From NCBI GenBank assembly GCA_026545225.1, contig CM048846.1:87437270-87501269 (forward strand): a stretch of 64,000 bases of DNA. The letters run 5' to 3'. This DNA comes from Cornus controversa (taxonomy: Eukaryota; Streptophyta; Magnoliopsida; Cornales; Cornaceae). Position numbers and translations under genes: made by a program. Below the pieces are notes generated by a model. The model did not search any database and was not told the origin of the DNA. It worked only from the letters and a program-made list of their open reading frames with translations. Positions 50,601 through 62,808 of the stretch are shown here, in pieces (position 1 is the first letter of the stretch; every line of letters starts with the position of its first letter).

Positions 50601-52029
50601 CGTCTAGTCAAACACCACTTAAACTAAAAAATAATTTAAAATACTAATGCATAATAGTTACACAAACATTCAAACAATTAAATTAACACATATGCTACAC
50701 TCCTCCAAAAATCCATCAACCACTCGGACATTGCATCATATATTACATTACTATGAATTTTTTTTTTTTTTAACATTTTTAAGGATAATGTAAAGCATTT
50801 AAAATTATTTCAATAACCAGTATAATAATGGAATTTTTGTGTGTAACAAAAGTAAGGTTTACGATAATTTTATATATATATATATATAGACTGGTAATTG
50901 TTACTTCATGTTTTTGTTGATTGTAATGGTATTTTTGTTTCATGTCTCGAAACAAAGTTAAATTCGAAAATTTATGTTTTTCAAATTAAATAAGTTTGAT
51001 ATGTTACTTTTAAGAGAGAGGGGGTAAAGAGAGTTGATATGTTAAATATAAACAAATATTAATGTCAATTCTCTATCAAGTTTATTTAAATTTATTTATT
51101 TTTTATTTTTGAGACCCAAAAAGTTGAAATATCATATTTTGAGATTTTATGCAAATGCAATTAATTTTTAATCTAGAAATTAACTTTTATTCATAAAGGG
51201 CGATCATTTACTATTGGACTTCAGAAATTTTCTTTCTCAAGAAAGAGGACAAACTTAACAACATAAATGTTAGGCTGAAGGGCATAATGGATATTTTCAA
51301 AGTCGATAGAAGATCCCATTTCATAAATTAAAATCAAAATATACTAAAAGCTTATTTCATTTGAAATAAATATTAAACTATAAAAAAAATTATTAAAGTT
51401 ACTCAGTCAATCATCTAAAAGTTGAGATGTGAAATGGACATTTAAAAGCAATAAAAATGATGCTTTAAAATTCAATACATTTATACAGATTCATATAAAA
51501 AAGTAGATAGTATAGTGTATGGCAAAGGAAATTTAAAGTGATTTAATGTCGTTGCACTCTAGTTCGTCCTGATTAACAAGATTAGATTACAGTGACGTCT
51601 CACATTATCTAGGAGAAGAAGTTATTGAAGTTATTGGCACAATGAATAAAAAATAAAAGAATTAATGAGAGTAGTTTATTTACTTACATTTGAAGTTTTA
51701 TCATGTAACCAATATTTTACAGTTTGTGTAAAAAAAAAAAAAAGTCTATGTTCTGATCTTTTGCTTGGTGATGAATCTAAATAAAAAAATAAAAAAATGA
51801 GCTAATTATCAACTTGTACAGGATAGGGACTAAAAAGGAGGCCATGCCATATGTATGTGTTATTATTACTTGCATGTGTTTGTGTAATTATTTATGATTA
51901 ATTGTTGAAGAAAATTTACTTTATAAATATAAAGTATCACATAAAAAAATGTTCTTTACTTTTCATGAAACTCTAGAGAGCAATGCAGGGCAGTTACTAA
52001 GAATCTCATTCCTGTGACATATTCAAACT

Positions 52030-52073
<44 letters not shown>

Positions 52074-52100
52074 TATATATAGAGAGAGAGAGAGAGAGAG
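52030..52100. repeat. compound microsatellite (AT)n(AC)n(AT)n(AG)n
   Basis: Four adjoining dinucleotide runs about 400 bases downstream of the MYB stop. The (AC)n-ATATATAT-(AG)n order is the same as at 53766-53811 in MYB intron 1. Confidence 0.95.
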
Positions 52101-52492
52101 ACTTTATGGTTAAGGTCTGAGGAATATGTTTTCCCTGCTTTGAACTGGCCACACCCCCATGCAAGTTGTGTGACATTGACCAGCAAGAAACAAACAGACA
52201 TGCTGATGCCATCTCCATATCACTCAAGTAAAAAGTAAGCATTCCATATCTTAATACAATTTTGACAAGTTCCATCAAAACCTTAATCAAGATATTATAT
52301 ATATACATATACAGAGAGAGACAAAGAGAGAGAAAGTCAGAACTAGTGTCAAATTTTTATAAGCTCTTCATTTAGTGACAGAAATTTGATTTACATTATA
52401 TGTATATATATCTATCAATAGTAGGCAATAAAAGATAATCACTTTCATAGTTTCATTGACCAGTTATATATCAATTAACAGAACCAAAAGGT

Positions 52493-53372
52493 CTATATCT
52501 CCCTTAATTTCAGTACTTTGTTAGAAACACTTTGACACATTCCTTGTGGCTTAATGTCAGCATATGTAGAGAGAACTTCACTGACTGTGTCTTGAGACCA
52601 CATGCCATTGTCAACAAGATCATATTCAGTGCCAAAATCCATTGAAAACCCACCATTTCCGAGCCACGACACAGAATTGTTGTCAACAGCAAACAGAGAA
52701 GAACCCGAAAAGCTTGAAGCTTGTTGAGACGAAAAAATGCTATAACTCTCACTTGCATTGAATTGGGACAATTCACTGACTTCTGGAACCATGTTTTGGG
52801 TGAGTGCAGCCATTGTTGGACCACTTTGAGTTGGCATTGCTGAGAAACAGAGACCATGTGGTTCAATTTTTGGTTCCAAAGCTGTTGAACTTGAGCCAAG
52901 AAGAGTATGATTGTTTTTAGCAGCCAATTGTTTCTTCTTCAATTTGGTGTTCCAGTGGTTCTTCACATCATTGTCTGTTCTTCCTTGCAGTTGAGAAGCT
53001 ATGACAGACCATCTATTCAAAAACCACAGTTGTGAAATAAATCAGTCAAGAATGAGAAATTATAACCATAAACATAGGAAATAAGTGTGTGCGTGTGTGT
53101 GTGAACTTGCCTGCTGCCTAATTTGTCATAGAGGTCACAAATAATGTTGTCTTCCTCTTCAGTGAAACATCCATGTTTGATGTCTGGCCTAAGATAATTG
53201 AGCCATCTGAGACGACAACTCTTGCCACAACGCTTGAGACCTGCACCGGAGAAGTTAAGATCAATGGGGGTGAGATTGAAGAAGAAAGAATGATTTGGAA
53301 AATAAAATTTGAATTAAGGTCTCCTGTACATGTCTAGTGAAAATATAATGAATATGAAAAATAACTAGATAT

Positions 53373-53425
<53 letters not shown>

Positions 53426-53765
53426 GTATATGTTTCTTGATGGAATTGAACCAACAATACACAAAACTAGAACTGTCTTAAGATTTAACTATGCACAATA
53501 TTATTAACTTTGAATAATGTATGAAAATTGGAATGTGTTCTATGAACAGTTCGTCCCTAGCAAGGAGACAAATTAAGCAGGGTCTAATCTCTAACACATT
53601 TCTTGAGTGCAAAAACTATGAAATGGTATTAAAAAAAACAGCATTTTAACAATCAAAATTCTGAAAATGAAGTAGGGGAATTAGGCAAGTGGGTATTGAA
53701 TAATTTGCCTTAAAAATAAAGAACACCACTTGAGTTGACAGCTAAACTAGGAACAATAACACAAT

Positions 53766-53796
<31 letters not shown>

Positions 53797-53951
53797 GAGA
53801 GAGAGAGAGAGGAACCAGCTTTTCTAGGCAAAGCTATCCAATTGCCACCAGTGCCATATTTCTGAAGGTAATTCTTGAGAGTTGCATCTTCTTCTGGAGA
53901 CCATGGTCCTTTTTTCACTTTAGTCTTGTCACAGCAAGGAGTTCTTCCCAT
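52493..53951 (-). CDS. R2R3-MYB transcription factor, RAX/Blind/MYB36-like, 3 exons
   Basis: Exons: 53951-53816, 53240-53111, 53012-52493. Total 786 bases, 261 residues. It starts [20 protein letters not shown]. The R2 repeat spans about residues 13-62 (LRRCGKS-type helix [19 protein letters not shown]) and R3 about 65-115 ([34 protein letters not shown]). Intron positions after KAG and at GSR/WS are the classic R2R3 ones. The [10 protein letters not shown] signature and lack of the bHLH-binding [DE]Lx2[RK]x3L pattern fit subgroup-14-like MYBs (RAX, Blind, MYB36/68/84/87), which act in axillary meristem and endodermis development. The C-terminal half ([19 protein letters not shown]) is acidic and likely activating. 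Intron 1 starts with a weak donor (G|GTTCCT) beside a microsatellite; intron 2 has a GC donor. Subgroup placement is inferred. Confidence 0.94.
53377..53432. repeat. (TA)n(TG TA)n microsatellite in MYB intron 1
   Basis: About 18 TA units followed by ATGTATGTATG. It lies in intron 1, about 140 bases from exon 2. Confidence 0.93.
53766..53811. repeat. compound microsatellite (AC)n(AT)n(AG)n at MYB intron 1 donor
   Basis: The run ends only three bases inside intron 1 from its GT donor (53815-53814). On the transcribed strand the donor reads GCTG|GTTCCTCTCTCT. Length changes would alter the intron start context directly. Confidence 0.93.
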
Positions 53952-53968
53952 GGCTGCACACTATTATC

Positions 53969-54000
<32 letters not shown>

Positions 54001-54090
54001 AGACAGGCAAGAGCATGATCAACAATGTTATCCAAGATATTATGCAAACAGTGCTCAGAAAAGTGATGGTTTATAAGTGTATATATAGCT
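53952..54090 (-). promoter_or_regulatory. MYB core promoter and leader
   Basis: On the minus strand a TATA box (CTATATATACAC, about 54077-54088) lies about 130 bases before the ATG. The leader between carries a (CT)n run (53972-53997). Position and sequence fit a plant core promoter; the start site is inferred. Confidence 0.5.
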
Positions 54091-54099
54091 CCTTGGCAA

Positions 54100-56331
54100 G
54101 CTTGACTTTGCATTATTACCTTTTATTTTCTTCTTCTTATTATTTTTTTACCTTATTTCTTATTGGTTTAGAAAAGGGGACCCTGTCAACAGTCACCCAA
54201 ACAGCACATGAGGCCAATGTTTTACTTGACTTGGTTCATTCGAGAAGTGATTATCCAACACCTTTAAATTGATCAAATATTGAACATATTATATATATGT
54301 ATATATAAATATATGTATGTATGTATGATGAATTTTTCTTACAAGGAAGGACTCAACTCTCTACTATTTGAATTCATAAGAAATCATTGACCTACATCTA
54401 CAAGTACGAACCTTGCTACATATGTTATGCAGATTTCAATTTGTGATTAATAATTTTAGGAAAAATTACTAGTTAGTCCTACGTTTTTAGATTTTAAGAC
54501 ATATAAAGTCGTACCTTTAACAAATATTTTAATAAGTTGAGAATTTTATTAACAATATTTTTTTACGAATATTGCACTTTCTTATAAATGTGTTTAATGT
54601 TATTTTCTTATTAAAATACTAACCACACCATTTACCTCTAATTTTTAATTAGTATCAATTTAAAATAATATTAAAAATCACATAGTTTTAATTGTCACTA
54701 AAATTAGAAAAAATTTAATTTAACAAGTCATTTAAATTCAACCAATTGTAATAAAAATAAATATAAAAACAAGCCCAAAAAGTACCACAATTTTTTTATA
54801 TGAAGTGTATTCATTTACAGTTAATGAATTATTAAATTATTTTCACTTTTTTTCTATTTTATATTGTTTTAGAAATAAACAATTTCAAGAATTAATGGTA
54901 AGTTTATGTAAATTTAAGTCTATGATATATATATATATATATATGAAGATGGTATACATTTTTCTTCCAAATTTTCTTTTATATAAGAAAATGATATTAA
55001 TGATATTTCTACAAAGAAGGACAATATTGAAAGAAAACCAATGGATTTATGAACTTAACTGAAAATATTTAAAACTAGAATTTAGTTGTCTTGACAAAAA
55101 TTGATAGGACTTATTGGTCCATACAATTGAAAGAAGGGCTAATAATGTCTAACAAGAGGAATTACTAACTCCAGTACAGATTTTGTAACTTCATTAGTAT
55201 TAAACATTCTTATGAATCTCAACTAGAAGCTTTCAGAAGAAATTAACAAATTCTCTTTCCACCCCTTTGTGAGCAAATTTGTGGTTCTATGTATGGGCAT
55301 GGGCAAAAAAGGGTGTAATAAGTCTAAATTTTGCAGTTTTCGAAAGTTAGTTTTATGAGCTAGGAAGGTGGCCTTTACCATATAACGTCATAATGATGTC
55401 ATGCCGTGGAATCTATCATCTCACTCACAAAACACACATTCTGAAGAAAAAAAAAGGAATTCGGAAGAAAAATTAGTATTCTTATGTGAAGGATGTTTTT
55501 GATGACCAAAGGTCGTTGCTCCTACGCCTTCAATTAATTGGGTTGGATTGATAGTGTCATTAGCAGGAATAAACGAATGAGTCACTTGTCAAAATGCTTA
55601 TTAGGTTGTCTAATCCATGTAGCTTGTAGTCCTTTAATCAAATTATTTAAAGTTGCTCCATTTTTTTTTTTTTAGGTTAGATAAATACCTACGCATACTC
55701 GCAAATGCCCATTATGAGATTCGAATTTCTCGTCTCCCCTTAAAGTTGCTCCCTTTTGAAGAATCATAAATATCTAAATTGTTTGATATTTATGCGTGAA
55801 ATGACCTTATCTATAGTCTGCTTGACATTTCAATCAATTTTATTTTTTATCATTACAAACTCAAATTAAGAACATCATTAGTAGGATGCCACTATCAGAG
55901 AATTTAAATATTAAAACATCTCTAACAACTTAAAGTAGATGGCAAACACCTCAGTCACTTCAACTAATAGCCACTGTGATTTAGGCATTGAGACAGTCGA
56001 ATTAACATTCAGATTTATGGTGAATGTTGAAGTCATAGTAGCTTAATACACTTATGGTGGCATGAAATAATTTCTCACATGTCACAAGGAAGGTCAAGCC
56101 TTTTGTCTCTTGAGAGTTGAGTAAGTGTGTATATATAAATAAATTACATTTAAGCTTAGTAGAACAAGGATAAAAAAAGTTAATTTAACGGTCAAAAGTG
56201 ATTAAAAAATCAATCGTGTGTTTAAAATGTCTTTTACTATCTACGGTCTAAAATTACTTTATCTAACACGATTGCGAGTTCATAATAGTATCCTAGACAC
56301 GGCCATACACTAGTCTATATATACACAAATC

Positions 56332-56364
<33 letters not shown>

Positions 56365-58050
56365 GGTCTCATGTCAGCAGAATACAAGTTCTCAAATCTC
56401 ATGTCATGATTTTTATTCCCAGACTTTGAGGTATGGAGGTCTTTAGGCATTGCAAGTCTTTTTCAAAATGTGAAGTAAATCTTTTTGGAACTGTACCTTT
56501 TTACTTGTCTAAATGGTAGAGCACTCTGTGTGATGCATTTTTGGGTAATTTGGTTGATATTGTCTTGCTGGCTTCTGAAAAATCATTGCTCTTGTAATGT
56601 GCATTACAATGAAGCTTTATTTATTGCCCAACATTGTGTTTGGATGTGAAGATAGTAACCATAAGTTACCTATCCCTTGGGATTGTGAAAGGTTTGAGAT
56701 TTATTTTGGCCATTTTCATTGTTTCATAAGATTAGAGCTCATTTGGTAATGTTTATGTTTTGGTGTTTAATGTTTAGTAATTATGTTCTTTGGTGTTTGT
56801 GTTTAACTATTTGCTTTTTGAAAACAAAAAAATAAACTCATCATAATAGTGTTTAATATTTAGTAATTATACAGGTCTGTTTGACATGCATTTTATTTTT
56901 GTTTTTTCTACTTGTTTCAGTATCGTAAAAACAAAGCACGTTTGATATAACTCGTTGTGTTTTGAATAGTGTCAGAACGTTTCAAAATTTTAGACCGAAA
57001 TTAAAACATCATTATGATATTTTTTATTGTGTTTTGGCTACTGTAATAGAAATAAAAAACAAAACAAAAAACTTAAAACACATTTAGTTTACTTTCAAAA
57101 TACTGGTAACAAAAATAGTTGTTTCATTTTAAAGAAAAAGAAAAACGCAACGCAAAACGCAAACATGTTTACTATTGTCTGTGTAATGTGAATCTCCTGT
57201 AAGAAAATAATAAACAGAAAACAAGAAACAGGAAAATGAATAGAAGTATGCTAAACTTAAAAGTTAAAACCCATCAGATTTGAGGTCTAAATTGCTAATC
57301 TACATGCTGTGCTGGCACACTAAGGACTAGGCATGCTAAAACTAGTCTATACTTGGGAAATTTGCAGGCTTGGCACCAAAAGTAATAAAAGCAAAGCATG
57401 GTAAAACCATAACATCATCTTGTATCTCATCCAAGGACCATTTTTGTCATAGCTAATATTCTTCCCATTCCCTCTCCCTAAAATGATAATAAGAACAAGT
57501 ATATATACAGTTTACAATATATATATATATGTGTGTGTGTGTGTTTGTACCAGTAATCAGAAGGGTACACGACATTTGCAAGGTAGGTCATTACTTGGTA
57601 TAATAATATTAAAATACTTGAATTGTCAAGTGTGACTCTGAGTTTCTGTATAAAAAAAATACCAATTACCAAATTCAGTTTTGTATCCAATTTTTAGTCA
57701 TCTACATGGACGATCAATAATGCAACAACATATTGAAGGCCTTTTTGCTATTTAATTTAAAACCCTTAAAGCCCCAGATATTTTTGTAGCTTAGTCTGGG
57801 ACTGAGAAATTTTGCTTGACAATGGAGGGAATTAGCTTACTCAATGTGAAGAATTTATGAAGGTTGTATTGGTATATTTTTTAATAAAATTATTAGATGG
57901 TACTCGATCACAATTCACAAGTTTAGTCCATTCAAAATATGGTGTTCTGTTTTTATTTTATTTTATATAATATCGTATTAAATTTTGAGTCCACTTTTCT
58001 TAGTCGAAGAGTTTTAATTGGACTGGACCACATGATAATTTATAATTATA
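54100..58050. other. intergenic, no gene seen
   Basis: AT-rich DNA with (TA)n tracts (for example 54929-54944, 56332-56356) and (AT)n(GT)n at 57519-57544. The segment AAATTACTAGTTAGTCCTA near 54467 is of a style seen at MITE ends, but no partner was found. No coding pattern was recognised. Confidence 0.5.
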
Positions 58051-58053
58051 ATA

Positions 58054-58447
58054 AGGGTAAATTATACTAACCTTCTTTGAGATTTCATCAATATATACTT
58101 ACCTCCCATCTTGTTTGTAAAATTACACTAACCTTCCTTGTCAGAACTATCGAGAGGATGTCGTTAACGATTCTTATGTAATTACGTTTCTATCTTTATA
58201 ATATAATACAAATTAATGATTCTTGTATACAAGTTGACCACGCTAACCATTAATCACTCTTAACGAAGAAAATATAATGTTACAAAAATACAAATCTCAA
58301 GAAAGATCAATGTAATTTTCACACAAGAAAAGAGGTCAGTGTTACAAAAATAAAATCTTTAAGGAAGGTCAGTATAATTTTGCAAATAAGAGAGTGAGTA
58401 AGTATATATTAACGAAATTTTAGGAGAGGTGAATATAATTTACCCTT
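58054..58447. mobile_element. MITE with ~90-bp imperfect inverted ends
   Basis: The left end AGGGTAAATTATACTAACC pairs with the complement of the right end AGGGTAAATTATATTCACC. The match runs inward through TCAATATATACTTACCTCC and AAAATTACACTAACCTTCCT-like segments. Non-coding, 394 bases. The flanks are AT-rich (ATAATA / TAATAAT), so the target duplication is ambiguous. Confidence 0.75.
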
Positions 58448-58685
58448 GTAATAATTGTGTTCCGTTCAATTTTTTTTTTTAAAAAAAAAACAAGTAAAGT
58501 TTGAGTCTTAATATTATTTTTCAAAATAGAAAACTGAAAGGAAAAAGAAAAAGTAAAAAAAAAAAAAAGAAGAAGCCAACACAACAACACTTGATCAACA
58601 CAATGACTGGGAAAGCCCATGGTTGTTTGAACTTGTCCCAGCCCAGTGCTCAATCTTGGTCCTATCACAGCCTAATCATAACACA

Positions 58686-58687
<2 letters not shown>

Positions 58688-58760
<73 letters not shown>
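58688..58760. repeat. compound microsatellite (CT)n(CA)n(TA)n
   Basis: Three adjoining dinucleotide runs (about 58688-58719, 58720-58744, 58744-58760). The order mirrors those near the MYB gene, on the opposite strand. Confidence 0.95.
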
Positions 58761-59008
58761 CAGTCCAACTACAAAAGCCTAAAATATCAATCTATTGATG
58801 ATTTCTTTTTAAAGTTGCAAGATAATTTCTTCTGATATATGAAATACTCCAATAAATTACAAGGCTATCGTAATTTTAATTATTTAAAAAATTACAAAAA
58901 GATCAATCTATTGATAACAAAATCCTTATTCTCACTTAACCCTGTGTGGCTCTGCCACTAGTTTCATCGCTCATTAGATTTTTTCATTCTCTGTATGTAC
59001 ATACATGT

Positions 59009-59740
59009 ATATATATGTATGAGCAATAATACAAGCTCTTTTATTTGCAAAAACACAATTGTTGTGAAAAATCATTCAATTTGCCTTAATTAGATACCAA
59101 CCCGACAATGATCGGGCTTAGGTCAACTCTTTATAACTCGAGATCGATTGGTTTCAACCCAATCTTGGTAACATTGTTCATAGTTCGGGTTGGGTCATGG
59201 TTGACCTTTGAACCTGTCTAACTCGCTTGAGTTGCACCCAAACTTTAGGATTCCCTTTTAGTTAATCTCTTGCTAATTAAGGATCATAATTTTTAAGAAG
59301 GTATGTCTCTAACTCAGAAAAATTTTCATAGATCTTGACATTAAAACTAAGAGTCTTGATTAAAATTGGTGTGCTTGGTTTGGGGGCTACCTTCCACACT
59401 CGGAGTTTACCTTGCAGTCATAAGTTCAAAGAATCGGTGGTTGTAACGATTCTGTGTCATAAAAAAAATAAAAATAAAAAAACTCTAAGAAGTAGGTGAT
59501 TATACAACTAAATAAAGTTTCATTGACTATTTCTATTTTATTGTTTATGATATATAAAATTTATGGAATACACTCGTTGAAAAAATAAAATAAAATTGAA
59601 GACTCATGTTGTAAAGCAATTCCCTTATTTATTTGATTTTTCTGATTTGAAGAACCAAATTAAGTATAGCTCAAGACTCGATACAAAGATGAGTTTCATT
59701 AATTAATTTTTAGTTTTTTTTTAAAAGCATAGAGTTTTTA
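59009..59740. repeat. dispersed repeat, copy 1
   Basis: About 730 bases matching 62809-63567 at roughly 90%. Both start TATATATGTATGAGCAATAA, contain TGATCGGGCTT and CGCTTGAGTTGCACCC (hAT-like subterminal style) and run to AGAGTTTTTAG / TGAGTTTTTAG. This copy preserves the site that the element at 63568 entered in copy 2. Confidence 0.85.
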
Positions 59741-59975
59741 GGTTTGTAGAGTCAATTAATTTGACTCATTGAAAAATTCTTCATGCTATTCATGGTAGGA
59801 AGGAATGAATGGATACACTAAAAAACACGCACTCATATGAATTTGTTTTTTTTTTTTTGTATAATTGTTTCTCCAATTTGCATTAAATTTTTGCTAGAAG
59901 ACAATTGTAAATGTTATCAATGAAATTTCATTAATCAATACTAATTTCTTATATTCATTATTTTGTTAATATATA

Positions 59976-60019
<44 letters not shown>

Positions 60020-60023
60020 TAAA

Positions 60024-60185
60024 GGTGTAGGCCTAATTGGTAGAGACTTTTGGCAGCCATAGGATGGATTTAGGATTGAATGCCTGCCTCCATTTGGGTT
60101 AATCGATTAATGGGCAGGAAGAAGACCCACCCTCCATTATGAAATCCATTATCTATTGCTGCATCTGGACGAGCCAAAAAAAATA
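60024..60185 (+). mobile_element. possible tRNA-derived SINE
   Basis: A box A-like TAGGCCTAATTGGTAGAG (60028-60045) is followed by a box B-like GGATTGAATGCC (60073-60084) and, after about 100 bases, an A-rich end (AAAAAAAATAATAATA). The layout fits a SINE; the family is not recognised and a target duplication was not found. Confidence 0.35.
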
Positions 60186-60189
60186 ATAA

Positions 60190-61920
60190 TATTAGAGATT
60201 AAGACATTTTAATAATAAAAAAAATGGTAAGATTGAAGCCGCCAGTGAGAAGAAATTATTAGGTATTTCTTGAATTATTGATTTCAACTAATCAGAATTT
60301 GACACATAAGCAAAATATAAAATAAAACGGACACACTTATTTATGTGTCATGCTTTGATTGGTCCTGGACCAATAGTTCCGAGAAAACCTAATAATTTTT
60401 CAAATATTCGATGACCCTAACATGAAAATGTACTATTTCAATTTATTAAAAGTAGTTTTCATTTGTTAGTGGGATCGTTTCCACTAAATAATACATTTTT
60501 ATTAGTCGAGTATACCAATAACGTGTTATGCAAGCTTCACTGAATATCTACTCAACATAATTAAACTACACACCTAAAACTTGCTCTGGTGCACCACACT
60601 GCAGATAGTAATTTTAAAATGAAATAAAGTATTTATAATGATATATAATAAGGCATTTTAAAAAATAACCAACCAATATCGTAATGTTTTGACTCTTTCA
60701 ATTTTCATATTAATTTGTAATGTAGATCCCGATTGTGTTTGAAGACCCAAACCTGAAATATAATATTATTTTTTATTTTATGTTCATTTAGATATAATAA
60801 AAAATATAAAGTGAATAATCTCAAGGTTGTGTGATAGGTTAACTTTAAATGTGTTGATTGAAAAATGTGTAACTGTGAAAAATGTCTTTCGTTTATTAAC
60901 TTCGTTATCAATTTTTTTTTTTCCCTTTTCAAACATATGCTTCATTATTATAATTAATATATCGATGAACAATTTTTATTTTCCTTGTAAGTGAAGCTTC
61001 CAACATTTGATTTTTTTCTATTGTTTTTGTGGACACTTTGATCTTTAGATCAGTGCCTCATCATATATATATGACAACTGTAAGTTCCTTCTATATTGTA
61101 AATTATATATATGATCTTAATAGGATAGATTTACACTTCACATGGGTTTATAAGCTTAGTTAAAATATGATCTTCAGTGAATACATGCCTACTTTTAAAA
61201 AATTGTCTCAAGTTGCTTCTGGATCAAACATGTTGTACGTAGTTGAAATGGGCCATGAAGGAAGAAAATAGAAACAAAAATGACTACTTTCTTTTGTACA
61301 CAGAGATAAGCCAAAAAAAAAAAAGAGAAAATGGAGGAAAGAAAGTGAATTTTTTTTTTTTTTTGAAAAAATCTTTTCTTGTTCTATGGGAAAAAAAGAA
61401 GAAGGAAAAATAGGAAAAAGAAAATAGATGAAAACAATACCATGTAACTTTCTTTAGAGAACAAAAAGTTAAGGTGTATTAATTTTTTCTTCACTTTTAA
61501 AGTATTGGCTCGAGTATTATGTTCTCCATTACTTCTCCAAAGAAGAGAGTGATGATTTAAGTCCCAACGCGCGCCATGTGTTTGAGAGTATATTTACTAA
61601 TACAAAAAAAATATATCTTTTAATCTATTACCTTCTCTCATTCTATATAATATATATATGACCATTAATGGCCAGGATAACATGACTCATTACAGACGTA
61701 ATTTTTTATTAAAAAAATTTGATTTCAAAATCTAATAACAAACAATGAGTAGAAAAAAAAATCAAAGAAAAGAACTTACATGTAAGCTGAGACAAAACAG
61801 AATCGAATGGTTGTTGATGAGATTCGAGAAAATACTGAGAGTCGCACTAAGAGTCGAGAGGCAAATTCAATTCACCAAACCAAGGTTCATCTCGTGTAGT
61901 GATTGTGGACTAGTACAAGG
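60190..61920. other. intergenic, no gene seen
   Basis: AT-rich. Homopurine stretches at 61310-61430 and short AT repeats are the only structure noticed. No coding pattern. Confidence 0.5.
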
Positions 61921-61924
61921 ATAT

Positions 61925-62115
61925 TGAGTAGACGGTTGATGTATCAGACTCGACCCTATCTTTCGTAGCATGCATTCCTATTCGTATCGCAACTCATTCA
62001 GTAAGCTACGTGTCCGGTGCACGGAGAACTTCCTTCGGTCCCCCAAACTAACTTACTCGTGGCTACCTTCCGGCTGCCGAACGACCTATAACGCTATTCA
62101 CTACTCTCATTGGGG
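61925..62115. other. GC-richer island, possibly organelle-derived
   Basis: About 190 bases are clearly richer in G+C than both flanks and contain segments such as GGTGCACGGAGAACTTCC and GGCTACCTTCCGGCTGCCG, whose style resembles plant mitochondrial DNA. Its ends coincide with repeats of GAGTCGAGAG (61853 and 62132). Identity is a guess from composition and feel, without a database match. Confidence 0.3.
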
Positions 62116-62184
62116 CTCGGAAGTAATAGATGAGAGTCGAGAGGAAGAATGGAGAGTTGTAACCGAGAAAAAGAGTGATTTTAT

Positions 62185-62720
62185 AGTTGTTTAGGGTTTT
62201 GCGGGTATAATTTTATTTTTTTAAATTAGAAATAAAAAGAAAGGGTTTTGCATGGGTAATTCTATTTTTGGAGAAATAAAAAGAAAGGGTTTTGCATGGG
62301 TAATTCTATTTTTGGAAAGCCATAGCCGAGAGAAAAGTGATTTTAGGTGTTTAGGGTTTTGCTTGGGTAATTCTATTTTTTAATTTAAAAATAAAAAAGG
62401 AAAGGAAATAGTGATTTTAGGTGTTTAGGGTTTTGTGGGTTATAATTATATTTTTTTAAATTTAGAAATAAAAAGAAAGGGTTTTGCTTGGGTAATTCTA
62501 TTTTTTAATTTAAAAATAAAAAAGGAAAGGGTTTTACTTTTTAAAATTTAGAAATTAGAAATAATAAGAAAGGGTTTTACTTGGGTAATTCTATTTTTTT
62601 AATTTCAAAATAAAAAAGGAAAGGGTTTTGCTTGGGTAATAAATAAATTTTTTTTTAATTTCAAAATAAAAAAGGAAATGATTTTGCTTGGATAATTCTA
62701 TTTTTTTAATTTTAAAAAAA
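62185..62720. repeat. AGGGTTTTG minisatellite
   Basis: About nine irregular units of 45-75 bases, each with AAGGGTTTTGC(T/A)TGGGTAA followed by TTCTATTTTT and an A-rich part. Three units (near 62191, 62351, 62425) read TTTAGGGTTTTG and so include the plant telomere-like telobox. Non-coding. Confidence 0.88.
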
Positions 62721-62808
62721 ATAGTGTACTAAAACTAAAAAATCCTTTGTACTTTTAATAGTGTACTAATAAGCGAAGGAACTAGTGGCAAAGCCACACA
62801 ATAGCCTT

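Larger units (their letters stand above)
46502..52492. other. intergenic region between VPS32 and MYB
   Basis: The first few hundred bases are the likely VPS32 3' UTR. Beyond it are AT-rich DNA, a small inverted-end element at 47459-47681, a (GA)n tract near 47855-47873 and (TA)n runs near 48161-48186, 49181-49200 and 50871-50888. A MITE-like interval at about 48090-48520 ends in ACCAAACACAGC. Small open frames here show no motifs or codon order that support a gene. Confidence 0.5.

Noticed and set aside
52006-52308. Minus-strand frames downstream of the MYB stop
   Set aside because: Largely microsatellite translation; the MYB frame already ends at 52493 with full family length.
58501-58835. 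Open frames of 93 and 70 codons with SLSLSLS and HTHTHT runs
   Set aside because: They are translations of a microsatellite.
61745-62194. Two open frames of 60 and 74 codons
   Set aside because: No recognised domain; they lie across a possible organelle-derived island and the start of a minisatellite.
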